Below, in pieces: positions 8,345 through 16,295 of a DNA stretch of 40,987 bases. Every line of letters starts with the position of its first letter. Position 1 is the first letter of the stretch. The notes under the pieces are model-generated. The model had not been told where the DNA came from. It saw only the letters and a program-made list of their open reading frames with translations, and did no database searches. This DNA is from AVCC01 sp039920865 (lineage in GTDB: Bacteria > Pseudomonadota > Gammaproteobacteria > Burkholderiales > Burkholderiaceae_D): the NCBI GenBank assembly GCA_039920865.1, contig JBDSCZ010000143.1, forward strand, positions 1-40,987. Direction: 5' to 3'. A program made the position numbers and the translations under genes.

Positions 8345-9633
8345 GCTGTCACCTGCTTCTTCGCGCCCGCTTTGCTGCTCTGCTCACCGAGCGCATCGGC
8401 CAAAGCCTGCTCGAGGATATCGAGACCGGCCAGCAGTCTTTCCGGCTCGATGGTCAGCGGCATCAGCAGCTTGATCACCTCATCGGTACCGCCTGAGGTC
8501 TCGATGATCAATCCATTGTCGAATGCCACCGAAGTCACCCGGTCAGCCAACTCGGCATCCTTGAACGCCAGGCCCTGCATCAGGCCGCGGCCGCGTCGTG
8601 TCATTTCGGCAGCCGGATAGGTTTTCACCAGCTTGTCGAGAAACTCGGTGACGGTCAACGCTCTCTTTGCGACCGACGCCTGGAACTTGCCGTCGCTCCA
8701 GTAATGGTCAAGCGCCGTAGCGGCAGTCACGAATGCCATGTTGTTGCCGCGAAAGGTGCCGTTGTGCTGACCCGGCTTCCAAATATCATATTCGGGCTTG
8801 ATCAGCAGCACCGCCATCGGCAGACCGTAACCGGACAGCGACTTCGACAACGTCACCATGTCGGGCCGGATGTCGGCCGGCTCGAAGCTGAAGAAGGTTC
8901 CGGTGCGACCGCAACCGGCCTGGATGTCATCGACAATCATCAGGATTTCATGGCGGCGGCACAGTTGCTCTATTTTCTTCAGCCAGTCCATGCTGGCGCA
9001 GTTCAGGCCGCCTTCGCCTTGCACAGTTTCAACGATAATCGCAGCCGGAAAGTCGACGCCGCTGCTGGGGTCGGTAATGAGCTTGTCGAGCATCGCGACG
9101 GTATCGATGTCCGGGCCGAAATAGTTGGAATACGCGGCATGATGCACGTCGGTCAGAGTCGCTCCGGCGGCGTCGCGGTACTTGCGATTGCCGGTCAGCG
9201 ACAGTGCACCCAGCGTCACGCCATGAAAGCCGTTGGTAAACGAAATGATGTTCTGACGCTTGGTCACGTTGCGTGCCAGCTTGATCGCGGCTTCGACTGC
9301 ATTGGTGCCGGTGGGGCCGGTGAACTGCATCTTGTACTGCATGTTGCGCGGCTTCAGGATCTGTTCTTCAAAGGTGCACAGGAACTGCTTCTTGGCCACA
9401 GTTGCCATGTCGAGACCGTGCACAATACCGTCGCCGGCCAGATATTCGACCAGCGCCTGCTTCAGCACCGGATTGTTGTGGCCATAGTTCAGGCTACCGG
9501 CGCCGGCCAGGAAGTCAATGTACTGGCGGCCGCTTTCGTCGGTCAGAACCGCGTTCTGCGCCTTGGTGAAAATGGTTGGAAAAGAACGGATATAACCACG
9601 AACTTCTGATTCAAGTCGATTAAATGTATGCAT
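8341..9633 (-). CDS. ectB: L-2,4-diaminobutyrate transaminase
   Basis: 430 aa class III PLP-dependent aminotransferase that makes L-2,4-diaminobutyrate from aspartate semialdehyde and glutamate, the first dedicated step of ectoine synthesis. PLP lysine is K264 (TLSKSLSGYG); the cofactor aspartate lies in VDDIQAGCGRTG (residues 234-245). The ATG at 9633 has a strong AAGGAG. A 159-bp gap with two repeats separates it from ectA, whereas ectB and ectC overlap. Confidence 0.96.
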   Translation of the reverse strand: MHTFNRLESEVRGYIRSFPTIFTKAQNAVLTDESGRQYIDFLAGAGSLNYGHNNPVLKQALVEYLAGDGIVHGLDMATVAKKQFLCTFEEQILKPRNMQYKMQFTGPTGTNAVEAAIKLARNVTKRQNIISFTNGFHGVTLGALSLTGNRKYRDAAGATLTDVHHAAYSNYFGPDIDTVAMLDKLITDPSSGVDFPAAIIVETVQGEGGLNCASMDWLKKIEQLCRRHEILMIVDDIQAGCGRTGTFFSFEPADIRPDMVTLSKSLSGYGLPMAVLLIKPEYDIWKPGQHNGTFRGNNMAFVTAATALDHYWSDGKFQASVAKRALTVTEFLDKLVKTYPAAEMTRRGRGLMQGLAFKDAELADRVTSVAFDNGLIIETSGGTDEVIKLLMPLTIEPERLLAGLDILEQALADALGEQSSKAGAKKQVTA

Positions 9634-9723
9634 TATGTTTCTCCTTAGAATGGAATAGATGTTGAAGAGTGCCCTGCTTTATTGACTCGGCACGATGAAG
9701 TCTTGATTTCATCGTGCCCCGTT

Positions 9724-9760
9724 CTCACCCTCTCCCTCTGGGAGAGGGTCGGGGTGAGGG
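9724..9760. repeat. REP-like palindrome in the ectA-ectB gap
   Basis: CCCTCTCCC, a 3-base loop (TCT), GGGAGAGGG (9728-9748) within outer arms CTCACCC / GGGTGAG. It resembles the widespread palindromic repeat that translates as LTPTLSQRER in one frame. It lies within the ect operon between ectA and ectB, where such hairpins usually affect mRNA decay or partial termination. Confidence 0.75.
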
Positions 9761-9797
9761 GATCCGGTTCCAATATTATTCGTTCCGGATCTTTAGT
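9761..9797. repeat. 35-bp dispersed repeat, copy A
   Basis: Begins GATCCGGTTCCAATATTATT and ends CGTTCCGGATCTTTAGT. It matches 16490-16525 at all but three positions over about 34 bp. GATCCGG / CCGGATC arms make it a partial dyad. It abuts the ectA stop codon. Confidence 0.75.
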
Positions 9798-10320
9798 CTG
9801 CGCGGTCCCAGGGACCGATTTTGTACAGACGCTCTTCTTCGTGACCACTCTCGCCGAACGCGCCGGCATCAAACAGAGTGGTGATGGAACAGCCCGCATC
9901 GTGCTGCAGGGCGAAATGGGTAAACAATCGATTGGACGCTGTGTTGCTGGGGCTGATGGTGGTTTCCATCCAGCGCAACCCGCGCGGTGCGGTGCGATCC
10001 TGCAGCAGGTGCTGCAACATGCGCTTGCCCAGTCCGTGGCCGCGCTGCTGCGGTGCGACCGCAACCTGCCAGACGAACAGCGTGTCAGGCTGTTCCGGAG
10101 GGATGTAGGCGGTAATTGCGCCGACCAAAACGCCGTCGGCTTCGGCCACCACGCTAGTCTGCGCATGATGCCAGCACAATAAAAGGTAGGAATAGAGTGA
10201 ATTCAGGTCCAGCGGCGGACAGGCCGCTATCAGACCATGCAGTGCGGCGCCATCGGATTGCTTCGGTTGCCGCAACGTCAGGCTGCTACCTGCTGTTGAT
10301 TCGAGATTGGATACATTCAT
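9793..10320 (-). CDS. ectA: L-2,4-diaminobutyric acid acetyltransferase
   Basis: 175 aa GNAT-fold enzyme that acetylates the gamma-amino group of diaminobutyrate with acetyl-CoA. Motifs: LNSLYSYLLLCWHHAQTS near the N-terminus, the acetyl-CoA loop WQVAVAPQQRGHGLGKRML (mid-protein) and TISPSNTASNRLF. The start is the ATG at 10320, with AAGGAG 4 bases upstream; the longer frame would use a TTG without a ribosome site. It follows ectR by 91 bp. Confidence 0.95.
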   Translation of the reverse strand: MNVSNLESTAGSSLTLRQPKQSDGAALHGLIAACPPLDLNSLYSYLLLCWHHAQTSVVAEADGVLVGAITAYIPPEQPDTLFVWQVAVAPQQRGHGLGKRMLQHLLQDRTAPRGLRWMETTISPSNTASNRLFTHFALQHDAGCSITTLFDAGAFGESGHEEERLYKIGPWDRAD

Positions 10321-10411
10321 GCGTCTCCTTTTTGCAGACAAAACGTTCTGTGGCTAGCTTGCGCCGCCAAACGTTTTTGTCAGTTAGAGGGAATCAGAAC
10401 GCAGTAGAAGC

Positions 10412-10885
10412 TTAGATTTCGCCGCTGGTTGGCGCCTTGACCTCGAGCAGGGTAGCGAATTGCTCCAACACCACCACCAGGGTATGCCGGTCATTTTCCG
10501 GCAACGCGCCAAGCGCACTGGCAAAGCCTTGCGGCAGCGCCGACGGCGCATTGTCAACCAGGTTCTGGCCGACTGCCGTCACGCTCACGTAGACATTGCG
10601 CCGGTCACGCGTATCGCGCTCGCGGATCACCAGCTTTTTTTCTTCTAGCCGGTCAACAATACCTACTACGGTGCTCGAACTCAGGTGTATCGCCCGCCCG
10701 ATCGCCTTTAGCGTACTCGGCCCCAGTTGGGCAATTGCCATCAGCGCGACCAGTTGCGGCGAGGTGATGTGGTGGGTAGTTGTCAGCCGTTTCGAATGAT
10801 GCTCCACACACTGCGCGATACGGCGCACGCTTTGCAAAATCCGAATGGAATCATTTACCGCGACAAGTTTGGTGGCATCAATCAT
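10412..10885 (-). CDS. ectR: MarR-family transcriptional regulator, EctR-like
   Basis: 157 aa from the ATG at 10885. Winged HTH with TSPQLVALMAIAQLGPSTLKAIGRAIHLSSSTVVGIVDRLEEKKLV and the MarR wing motif RERDTRDRRNVYVSVT. In other ectoine producers a MarR regulator just upstream of ectABC represses it. The open frame extends to an ATG at 10984, but that ATG lies inside the -10 box of a consensus promoter, so it cannot be used from that transcript. The chosen ATG overlaps the stop of a 7-codon leader ORF (ATGA). Same strand as ectA, so probably part of the ect transcript and autoregulated. Confidence 0.85.
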   Translation of the reverse strand: MIDATKLVAVNDSIRILQSVRRIAQCVEHHSKRLTTTHHITSPQLVALMAIAQLGPSTLKAIGRAIHLSSSTVVGIVDRLEEKKLVIRERDTRDRRNVYVSVTAVGQNLVDNAPSALPQGFASALGALPENDRHTLVVVLEQFATLLEVKAPTSGEI

Positions 10886-10905
10886 GGGCGCCAGTTTAAC
10901 GACAT
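10882..10905 (-). CDS. 7-codon leader ORF overlapping the ectR start
   Basis: ATG at 10905, preceded at 5 bases by a perfect AGGAGG (10911-10916), encodes MSLNWRP and stops with TGA overlapping the ectR ATG as ATGA. The ectR ATG itself has no near ribosome site, so ectR is probably translated by re-initiation after this leader. No run of a single amino acid suggests attenuation. Confidence 0.55.
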   Translation of the reverse strand: MSLNWRP

Positions 10906-10982
10906 CCCGGCCTCCTGTCAGCACCTTGCACCCGACTTGCTCCCCTGCTTTGCGTTCTACTGAATCCCAAATAAGAGGTGCC

Positions 10983-11010
10983 ATTATACATTAGTAACAT
11001 TGCATGTCAA
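10983..11010 (-). promoter_or_regulatory. consensus sigma70 promoter for ectR (and probably the ect operon)
   Basis: On the minus strand: TTGACA (11010-11005), a 16-bp spacer, TATAAT (10988-10983). Both hexamers are perfect consensus. The expected transcription start is about 10976, giving a leader of about 70 nt before the 7-codon ORF. A consensus promoter is unusually strong and implies repression or osmotic control. Confidence 0.8.
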
Positions 11011-11050
11011 ATCATCTCATAACCGATCATTTGAATACGAATGATTTGAC
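11006..11050. promoter_or_regulatory. candidate EctR operator (overlapping dyads at and upstream of -35)
   Basis: A perfect 10-bp inverted repeat (GTCAAATCAT 11006-11015, ATGATTTGAC 11041-11050) has its inner arm on the -35 box. Nested inside is the 20-bp near-palindrome ATCATTTGAATACGAATGAT (11026-11045), the size and symmetry of a MarR-dimer site. Assignment to EctR is by position. Confidence 0.6.
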
Positions 11051-11141
11051 CGTGAAAAAAGCGGATAAATTTGCAGCAACACCGGGCCCGGTCTGAACTG
11101 GTGCTGCGCTTTATCCGCTCTGTAATTTCCTTTCAAATGCG

Positions 11142-11178
11142 CGCGCCGTGCGGTGCGGCGCGTTACGTTACGTAACGT
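11142..11178. terminator. GC hairpin plus palindrome after the RIO kinase gene
   Basis: CGCGCCG, 7-base loop, CGGCGCG (11142-11162), next to the perfect palindrome ACGTTACGTAACGT (11165-11178) that touches the kinase stop codon. There is no T-run, so it is at best a weak or factor-assisted terminator insulating the ect promoter. Confidence 0.4.
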
Positions 11179-12032
11179 TAAGAGCCCGCCATTTCCTGCC
11201 GGTAGCGCTGCTGCGCCTCGGCTTCCAGCCGCGCATCCTCGATCTCGTACAGCACCGCGCCGACGTCCACCTTGCGTTCGTCAAACTTGAAGCGGCCGGT
11301 CAGCGGCAGCTCCGGCGTGAGCAAGCCGGCCTGATACAGCGCCCAGATTTCCTTGCCGTAAAACGTGGCGTTCAGTGCGGGGGCGAACTGGCCGAAATAC
11401 GTCCTTAGATTATCGACATCGCGCTCCAGCATGGTTCCGGCGTTGGTATTACCGGCCGCATCCACCGCCTGCGGCAGATCGATGATCACCGGGCCGTCGG
11501 CGTCGACCAGGATGTTGTACTCGGACAGATCGCCATGGATCACGCCGGCGCACAGCATCAGCACCACCTGGTGCAGCAGCAGCGCATGGTATTCCAGCGC
11601 CATCGTTTCGGTCATTTCGACATCGTTCAGGCGCGGCGCAGCATTGCCGCTGGCGTCGGTGACCAGATCCATCAGCAGCACGCCTTCGAAGCAGATGTAA
11701 GGCGTTGGCACCTTGACGCCGGCGGCGGCCAGACGGTACAGCGCATCGACTTCGGCGTTCTGCCAGACCTCCTCCTGCATCTTGCGGCCGTAGCGACTGC
11801 CCTTTTCCATTGCGCGCGCCTGCCGGCTGTTCTTGACCTTGCGGCCTTCCTGATAGACGGCAGCCTGCTTGAAGCTGCGCTGACTGGCTTCCTTGTAGAC
11901 TTTGGCGCAGCGGATCTCTTCGCCGCAACGCACCACATACACGGTGGCTTCCTTGCCGCTCATCAGTTGCCGCATCACTTCGTCGATCAAGCCTTCCTGT
12001 ACCAACGGTTCGAGTCTTTTCGGAGTTTTCAT
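11178..12032 (-). CDS. RIO1-like atypical serine protein kinase
   Basis: 284 aa. Motifs of the RIO family: MSGKEATVYVV (residues 24-34, glycine-poor nucleotide loop), the ATP lysine K44 (CAKVYK), catalytic loop HGDLSEYN 166-173 with D168, and the metal aspartate D185 (IIDLPQAV). RIO kinases act in ribosome maturation in archaea and eukaryotes; the bacterial members' targets are unclear. It seems monocistronic, ending 168 bp before the ectR promoter and starting 110 bp after the penicillin-binding protein gene. Confidence 0.88.
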   Translation of the reverse strand: MKTPKRLEPLVQEGLIDEVMRQLMSGKEATVYVVRCGEEIRCAKVYKEASQRSFKQAAVYQEGRKVKNSRQARAMEKGSRYGRKMQEEVWQNAEVDALYRLAAAGVKVPTPYICFEGVLLMDLVTDASGNAAPRLNDVEMTETMALEYHALLLHQVVLMLCAGVIHGDLSEYNILVDADGPVIIDLPQAVDAAGNTNAGTMLERDVDNLRTYFGQFAPALNATFYGKEIWALYQAGLLTPELPLTGRFKFDERKVDVGAVLYEIEDARLEAEAQQRYRQEMAGS

Positions 12033-12142
12033 AAATACATCGGGTGCTCATTTAATACAGGGTTAGGTATTTTTAACTGGCGCAATGTTTTCATGCGCGC
12101 GTTATAGAGTTTTTCCACATACTCTTAAAATAACACAATAGC

Positions 12143-14650
12143 TCACGGCCGGCCTGGCAACGGATATTCCTGCGGCGGCTCGGCAGTCCGGTATGGATCG
12201 ATGATCCTGCCCCGCGCCGGCACTTCAATGTATGGCTCAACATATGGCTGATCGTATGGCTGATCGGCACTGCCGCCGTCGTCAGGATACGGGTTTGGCG
12301 CAAAATCCCGCGTCTCTTGCTGCTGTTGCGGCAACCTGCGCATCTGATCCATCCAGTCCTCGGGAGTTTGCTCCTCGGTTTGCTGCTCGGTTTGCTCCTC
12401 GATGACCGGAGCGGATTGGACTGGCTGCAGTTTTCCGCCCGGGAACGTCGCTCTGGCATCGATTAACCGGGCGCTCAATGCGCTACGGAAAAAATCGCCG
12501 ACGACCAGCACCGCGTTGTGTCCGCCCTGCCCCCAGTAATTGCTGCGCATGGTGACGCGCGCATCGTTGAAGCCGACCCAGGCGCCGGCCACCAGATCCG
12601 GGTGCATCAGGATAAACCAGCCGTCGGTGTTGTTTTGGGTGGTGCCGGTCTTGCCGGCGATATCGGCGCTAATGCCGAAGCGCGACTTGACCGCCTGGCC
12701 GGTGCCCTGATTGACCACGCCGCGCATCATGTCGATCAGCTCGACTGCCGATTCGGCCGACATCGCACGCCGGCTTTCAGGCTCGAAAGTAGCCAAGACC
12801 TTGCCGCTGCGGTCGCTGATGCTCTTGATGAAGGCCGGTTTGCGGTATTCGCCTTGCGCGGCGATGGTCGAATAGGCCGACACCATTTCCAGCAAGGTCA
12901 CCGGACTGGTACCCAGCACCAGCGACGGCACTTGCGCCAGTTTGCTCTGGTTGATGCCGACCGCACGCGCCAGCTTGACGATGTCTGGCAGGCCGACATC
13001 CTGCCCGACTTGCGCGGTGATGGTGTTTTTCGAATAAATCAGGCCCTGGCGCAGCGTCATGGTCTTGCCGCTGGATGCCGACATGTCGGTCGGGCGCCAG
13101 ATGGTGCCGTCGCCGGCGCGAATATCGATCACGCTATCGCGGTACGGGCGATCCGGACGCAAGCCTTTTTCCAGGGCGGCGCCATACACGATCGGCTTGA
13201 AGGTCGAGCCGGGCTGGCGTTCGGCCTGCGCCACATGGTCGAACTGGTCGTGCTGGAAGTCGCGGCTGCCGACCCAGGCCCGCACTTCGCCGCTGTTCGG
13301 GTCGATCGCGACGAAGCCGGTTTCCAGCCGTGTTTTGGTGCTGCGCAGCTGCGCGATGAACTTGCTATCGGCCTGCAGTTTCTTGAGTGCATCCGCTGCG
13401 CTGGCGCCGCCTTCCAGCAGCTGTTTGTAGGCGTCCGATTCACGGGTGAAGCCGTCCTGCAGGTCGCGATGACTGTCCCAGAAATAGCGGAACGGCGCGA
13501 CCTGACGCCGCACGCTGGCGTAGACGTCGGTCGAGGTCGACATCACGCCGCCCTCGCTATGCGCCCATTCGACATCGGCGATGTTTTGCAGCGCGCCGGC
13601 CTGCCGTTCGACCGCGCGCAACGCGGCCTTCTGCAATCCGGCATCGAGCGTGGTATGGATGATCAAGCCGTCCAGCTGCAAGTCGTAATCGTTCTGGTCG
13701 GCCCATTCGATCAGCCATTTGCGCACATAAGCGGTGAAATGGGTTTCGGCGGTATCGGATGGTTCGTACTGGCGATGAAAGCGCACCCGCAAAGGTTTCT
13801 TCAGCAGCGACTTGTATTGCGCATCGCGCAGGTGGCCATGCTTGTGCATCTGCCCCAGCACTACGTTGCGCCGCTCCAGCGCCCGCTCCGGATTCAGCAC
13901 CGGATTGTAATAATGGGTGCCTTTCAGCATCCCGACCAGGGTCGCGCTTTCCAGCACATTCAGCTTCGCCGCCGATTTATCGAAATAGGTGCGTGCCGCC
14001 ATTTCGATGCCGAACGCGTTGTACAGGAACGGCATCGTATTCAGATAGGTTTCGAGAATCTGCTCCTTGCTATAGGCGCGTTCGATCTTGAAAGCGGTAA
14101 CGATTTCCTTGAGCTTGCGGCTGATGCTGCGCGAGCGGCCGATCTCTTCCGGAAACAGGTTGCGCGCCAGTTGCTGGGTAATGGTCGAACCCCCTTGCGC
14201 ATCGCCGCCCATCGTATACAGGATGGCACCGGCAGTACGCCTGAAATCGACTCCGTGATGCTGGTAAAAGCGGTGATCTTCGGTCGCTACCAGGGCCTGG
14301 ATCACGTACGGGGAAACCTGCGACAGCTTGATGCGTTCCTGCTGCCGCGGGCTGAAGTTGGCCAGTTCCTGCCCGTCGGCCGACAGTATCGTGCTGGCTT
14401 TTGCGATGCGCGCCTGCTGCAAATCCTTGATGCTGGGGGTGGTCGGAATCAGTACCAGAACGTACAGGAACAGCAATCCGCCCAGCGCCGCGGCAGCCAG
14501 GCCCAGCACCAGCACGCCGCGGCGCAGCGGCGCCTGACGCATCAGATAAGCATAAAAGCAGGCAAACTGGCGCCGGCTGGCGGCAATCAGCTGTTGCGCG
14601 CGCTGGCGCAGCAGAGCCAGCGTGCGCGGCAGGAATTTTTTTTCATCCAA
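12143..14650 (-). CDS. class A penicillin-binding protein (transglycosylase/transpeptidase)
   Basis: 835 aa bifunctional peptidoglycan synthase. One N-terminal membrane helix (about 44-68). Glycosyltransferase 51 domain with catalytic Glu at E124 (TEDHRFYQHHG) and QGGSTITQQLARN. Transpeptidase domain with SxxK in PGSTFKP (about residue 480), SxN in YSKNT and KTG in GKTGTTQNNTDGW (about residue 667). The last ~90 residues are a Q/P/E-rich, likely disordered tail. The frame begins with TTG at 14650 and only a weak ribosome site; the next in-frame ATG is at 14542 and would keep the membrane helix, so the start is uncertain. PBP1A family; the exact paralogue was not determined. Confidence 0.93.
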   Translation of the reverse strand: MDEKKFLPRTLALLRQRAQQLIAASRRQFACFYAYLMRQAPLRRGVLVLGLAAAALGGLLFLYVLVLIPTTPSIKDLQQARIAKASTILSADGQELANFSPRQQERIKLSQVSPYVIQALVATEDHRFYQHHGVDFRRTAGAILYTMGGDAQGGSTITQQLARNLFPEEIGRSRSISRKLKEIVTAFKIERAYSKEQILETYLNTMPFLYNAFGIEMAARTYFDKSAAKLNVLESATLVGMLKGTHYYNPVLNPERALERRNVVLGQMHKHGHLRDAQYKSLLKKPLRVRFHRQYEPSDTAETHFTAYVRKWLIEWADQNDYDLQLDGLIIHTTLDAGLQKAALRAVERQAGALQNIADVEWAHSEGGVMSTSTDVYASVRRQVAPFRYFWDSHRDLQDGFTRESDAYKQLLEGGASAADALKKLQADSKFIAQLRSTKTRLETGFVAIDPNSGEVRAWVGSRDFQHDQFDHVAQAERQPGSTFKPIVYGAALEKGLRPDRPYRDSVIDIRAGDGTIWRPTDMSASSGKTMTLRQGLIYSKNTITAQVGQDVGLPDIVKLARAVGINQSKLAQVPSLVLGTSPVTLLEMVSAYSTIAAQGEYRKPAFIKSISDRSGKVLATFEPESRRAMSAESAVELIDMMRGVVNQGTGQAVKSRFGISADIAGKTGTTQNNTDGWFILMHPDLVAGAWVGFNDARVTMRSNYWGQGGHNAVLVVGDFFRSALSARLIDARATFPGGKLQPVQSAPVIEEQTEQQTEEQTPEDWMDQMRRLPQQQQETRDFAPNPYPDDGGSADQPYDQPYVEPYIEVPARGRIIDPYRTAEPPQEYPLPGRP

Positions 14651-14860
14651 GGTCGAACCTATCGGGTTTTTTACTGAAAATCGGGCATACGGGAGGGAAA
14701 GTTACCGCATCGCATCACGCGAAGCCGGTGTCGGCCCGTGCAAACTGCAGCGAAGCATACACCAACCACCCTCGCTTGCAGGGCGCGCGTCCGCTTGCAA
14801 GCGAATGCCGTTCAGCAGGCGGCCAGCATGCTGCCCGAAGCCCCTGCTTCACCCCCCCAG

Positions 14861-14920
14861 ACCCTCTCCCGCATGCGGGAGAGGGTAGCGAAGTGCGTCG
14901 CTACGCGACTTTCATGCTAA
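14861..14920. repeat. two-hairpin composite repeat, copy 1
   Basis: A perfect 26-bp palindrome (14861-14886, arm ACCCTCTCCCGCA) is followed 12 bp later by GTCGC-TAC-GCGAC (14897-14909) and TTTCATGCTAA. The same layout and spacing recur at 35033-35091. It overlaps the last codons of the NlpC/P60 gene. The rest of 14651-14860 shows no gene. Confidence 0.8.
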
Positions 14921-15393
14921 TCGAAATAACTGCGCGTCATTTCGTAGCGCTGCGCATAGTAGCGGTTGTCGAGCCGATCGATGCGCACCCGGCCGTTGCT
15001 CGATGGTGCATGGACGAAGCGCGCGTCGCCGATATAAATGCCGACGTGCGAAGACGGCCGGTTCATCGTGTTAAAGAAAATCAGGTCGCCAGGACGTATG
15101 TCGGAGCGGTGGATTTCCCTGCCGCGCCGCGCAATATCGGCTGCGCTGCCGCTCACCTGCACGCCTGCTGCATGGCGATAGATATACGACACCATGCCGC
15201 TGCAGTCGAGCCCGGCATCCGGATTCTTGCCGCCGAAGCGGTAGCTGGTATCGATCAGTCCCAGCGCATAGAGTGCGACTTCATTGCCCTTTTCGCTGGC
15301 GGCCGGGCGCGCCTGCCGTTGCGGCACCGCGCCGCAGGCCGCCAGCAACAGAGCCAGTGAAAAAAGCAAGGTTTTAAGCGGCATGGTCTTCAT
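14917..15393 (-). CDS. NlpC/P60-family cell-wall hydrolase lipoprotein
   Basis: 158 aa. Lipoprotein signal with lipobox LAAC (C20). NlpC/P60 cysteine peptidase domain: catalytic Cys in DCSGMVSYIYRHA, His in SHVGIYIG, third residue His in FVHAP. It probably cleaves peptidoglycan stem peptides and is anchored to a membrane. The start at 15393 has GGAG 6 bases upstream; the frame also has an ATG four codons earlier without one. The stop codon lies in a repeat. It lies 266 bp upstream of the penicillin-binding protein gene on the same strand. Confidence 0.9.
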   Translation of the reverse strand: MKTMPLKTLLFSLALLLAACGAVPQRQARPAASEKGNEVALYALGLIDTSYRFGGKNPDAGLDCSGMVSYIYRHAAGVQVSGSAADIARRGREIHRSDIRPGDLIFFNTMNRPSSHVGIYIGDARFVHAPSSNGRVRIDRLDNRYYAQRYEMTRSYFD

Positions 15394-15571
15394 GCGGAAC
15401 TCCATCCGGATCTATTTCATCGAGTGTAATGCTGGATCAAGGTGCAGCCATTCGATGCTTGATGTTAATTAATACCGTTGCGTTATTTTCGCCTAATTCT
15501 TATAGCAGATTAAGCGCATTCCGATATTACCGCTGGCCCTATTTCCCTACACTACCGGTCTGCGGCTGGCG

Positions 15572-15907
15572 ATGGCGACAGGTGCGCCACGCCAACATGA
15601 ACAACTCTCATCAGATATTGCCGAAATACAAATGCATCAAACTGAAGACATGGAAACCGAACACGTGGTGTACGACCCGAACTGCTTGCTGGATGCGGTT
15701 CTTAAAAAAATGCGCTGGGAAAACGACGCAGTCCTGGCCCGCAAACTCAACGTCAGCGCCAATGTAATTCATCGGATCCGGTCCAGGACATTGCCACTCG
15801 GCGCGTCGATGCTGATCTGGATGCGGGAGGCTACCGGCTTCAGCGTCGATGAATTGCGCCAGTTGTTGGGAGACCGGCGCACACGATTGCGCCTAAGTTA
15901 CGCTTAA
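15572..15907 (+). CDS. small helix-turn-helix protein of unknown role
   Basis: Up to 111 aa; the coherent part begins near METEHVVYDPNCLLDAVLKKM (ATG at 15650, giving 85 aa). The segment ENDAVLARKLNVSANVIHRIRSRTLPLGASMLIWMREATG reads like a phage-repressor-type HTH: an AxxL-N-V turn followed by a recognition helix. No start has a good ribosome site; starts at 15572, 15632 and 15650 are all possible. It is followed 58 bp later by another small gene on the same strand. Confidence 0.65.
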   Translation: MATGAPRQHEQLSSDIAEIQMHQTEDMETEHVVYDPNCLLDAVLKKMRWENDAVLARKLNVSANVIHRIRSRTLPLGASMLIWMREATGFSVDELRQLLGDRRTRLRLSYA

Positions 15908-15965
15908 GTTGTATTTGCGTTACGCTTGCAGGCTGCAGCAACACAAACAGCCAACAGGAGCAATC

Positions 15966-16202
15966 ATGAAGGTCGATATATTCAAGAGAATGGAAAATCA
16001 GAACCGCATTTCATATCTGGCGGTGCCGCATGGCAAACCGCTGCCGCAAGAGGTCACCAACACCGATTGGCAGGCTGCCGAACTGAATATCGACCTGGAA
16101 GAAGATACCGGTCCGCTGTTCAATCTGGGACTGGACGACGCGCTGGCGCAGATCGGCGAGAAAGGCTACGCGATTACGCACCTGCAGGATCAACAGCCGT
16201 AG
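15966..16202 (+). CDS. small conserved protein (DUF6139-like)
   Basis: 78 aa, acidic and soluble: MKVDIFKRMENQNRISYLAVPHG... with ...TNTDWQAAEL and a C-terminal GYAITHLQ. It resembles a small betaproteobacterial family that I associate with DUF6139, from memory. The ATG has AGGAG 6 bases upstream, which sets the start. No signal peptide, membrane helix or catalytic motif. Confidence 0.75.
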   Translation: MKVDIFKRMENQNRISYLAVPHGKPLPQEVTNTDWQAAELNIDLEEDTGPLFNLGLDDALAQIGEKGYAITHLQDQQP

Positions 16203-16217
16203 CGGATCAGCGGCAAG

Positions 16218-16289
16218 TTAATACATGGCAGTGTATTTTTAATGTCGCAATAGTTACTTGCGGCATAACCATTGTTTTTACCTATACTC
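16218..16289 (-). repeat. dispersed structured element, copy S3
   Basis: On the minus strand: GAGTAT starts at 16289, CCGCAAGTAACTATTGCG at 16263, AAATACAC at 16238 and GTATTA at 16224; spacings 26, 25 and 14 bp. It sits between the ends of two convergent reading frames. Confidence 0.8.
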
Positions 16290-16295
16290 TAACAA

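Noticed and set aside
10886..10984. N-terminal extension of ectR to the ATG at 10984
   Set aside because: That ATG is part of a perfect TATAAT box, and the added residues have no MarR-like character.
12518..14677. 719-codon open frame on the plus strand
   Set aside because: It lies wholly opposite the penicillin-binding protein gene, whose motifs are all intact. Long antisense frames are expected in GC-rich DNA, and the predicted peptide has no coherent domains.
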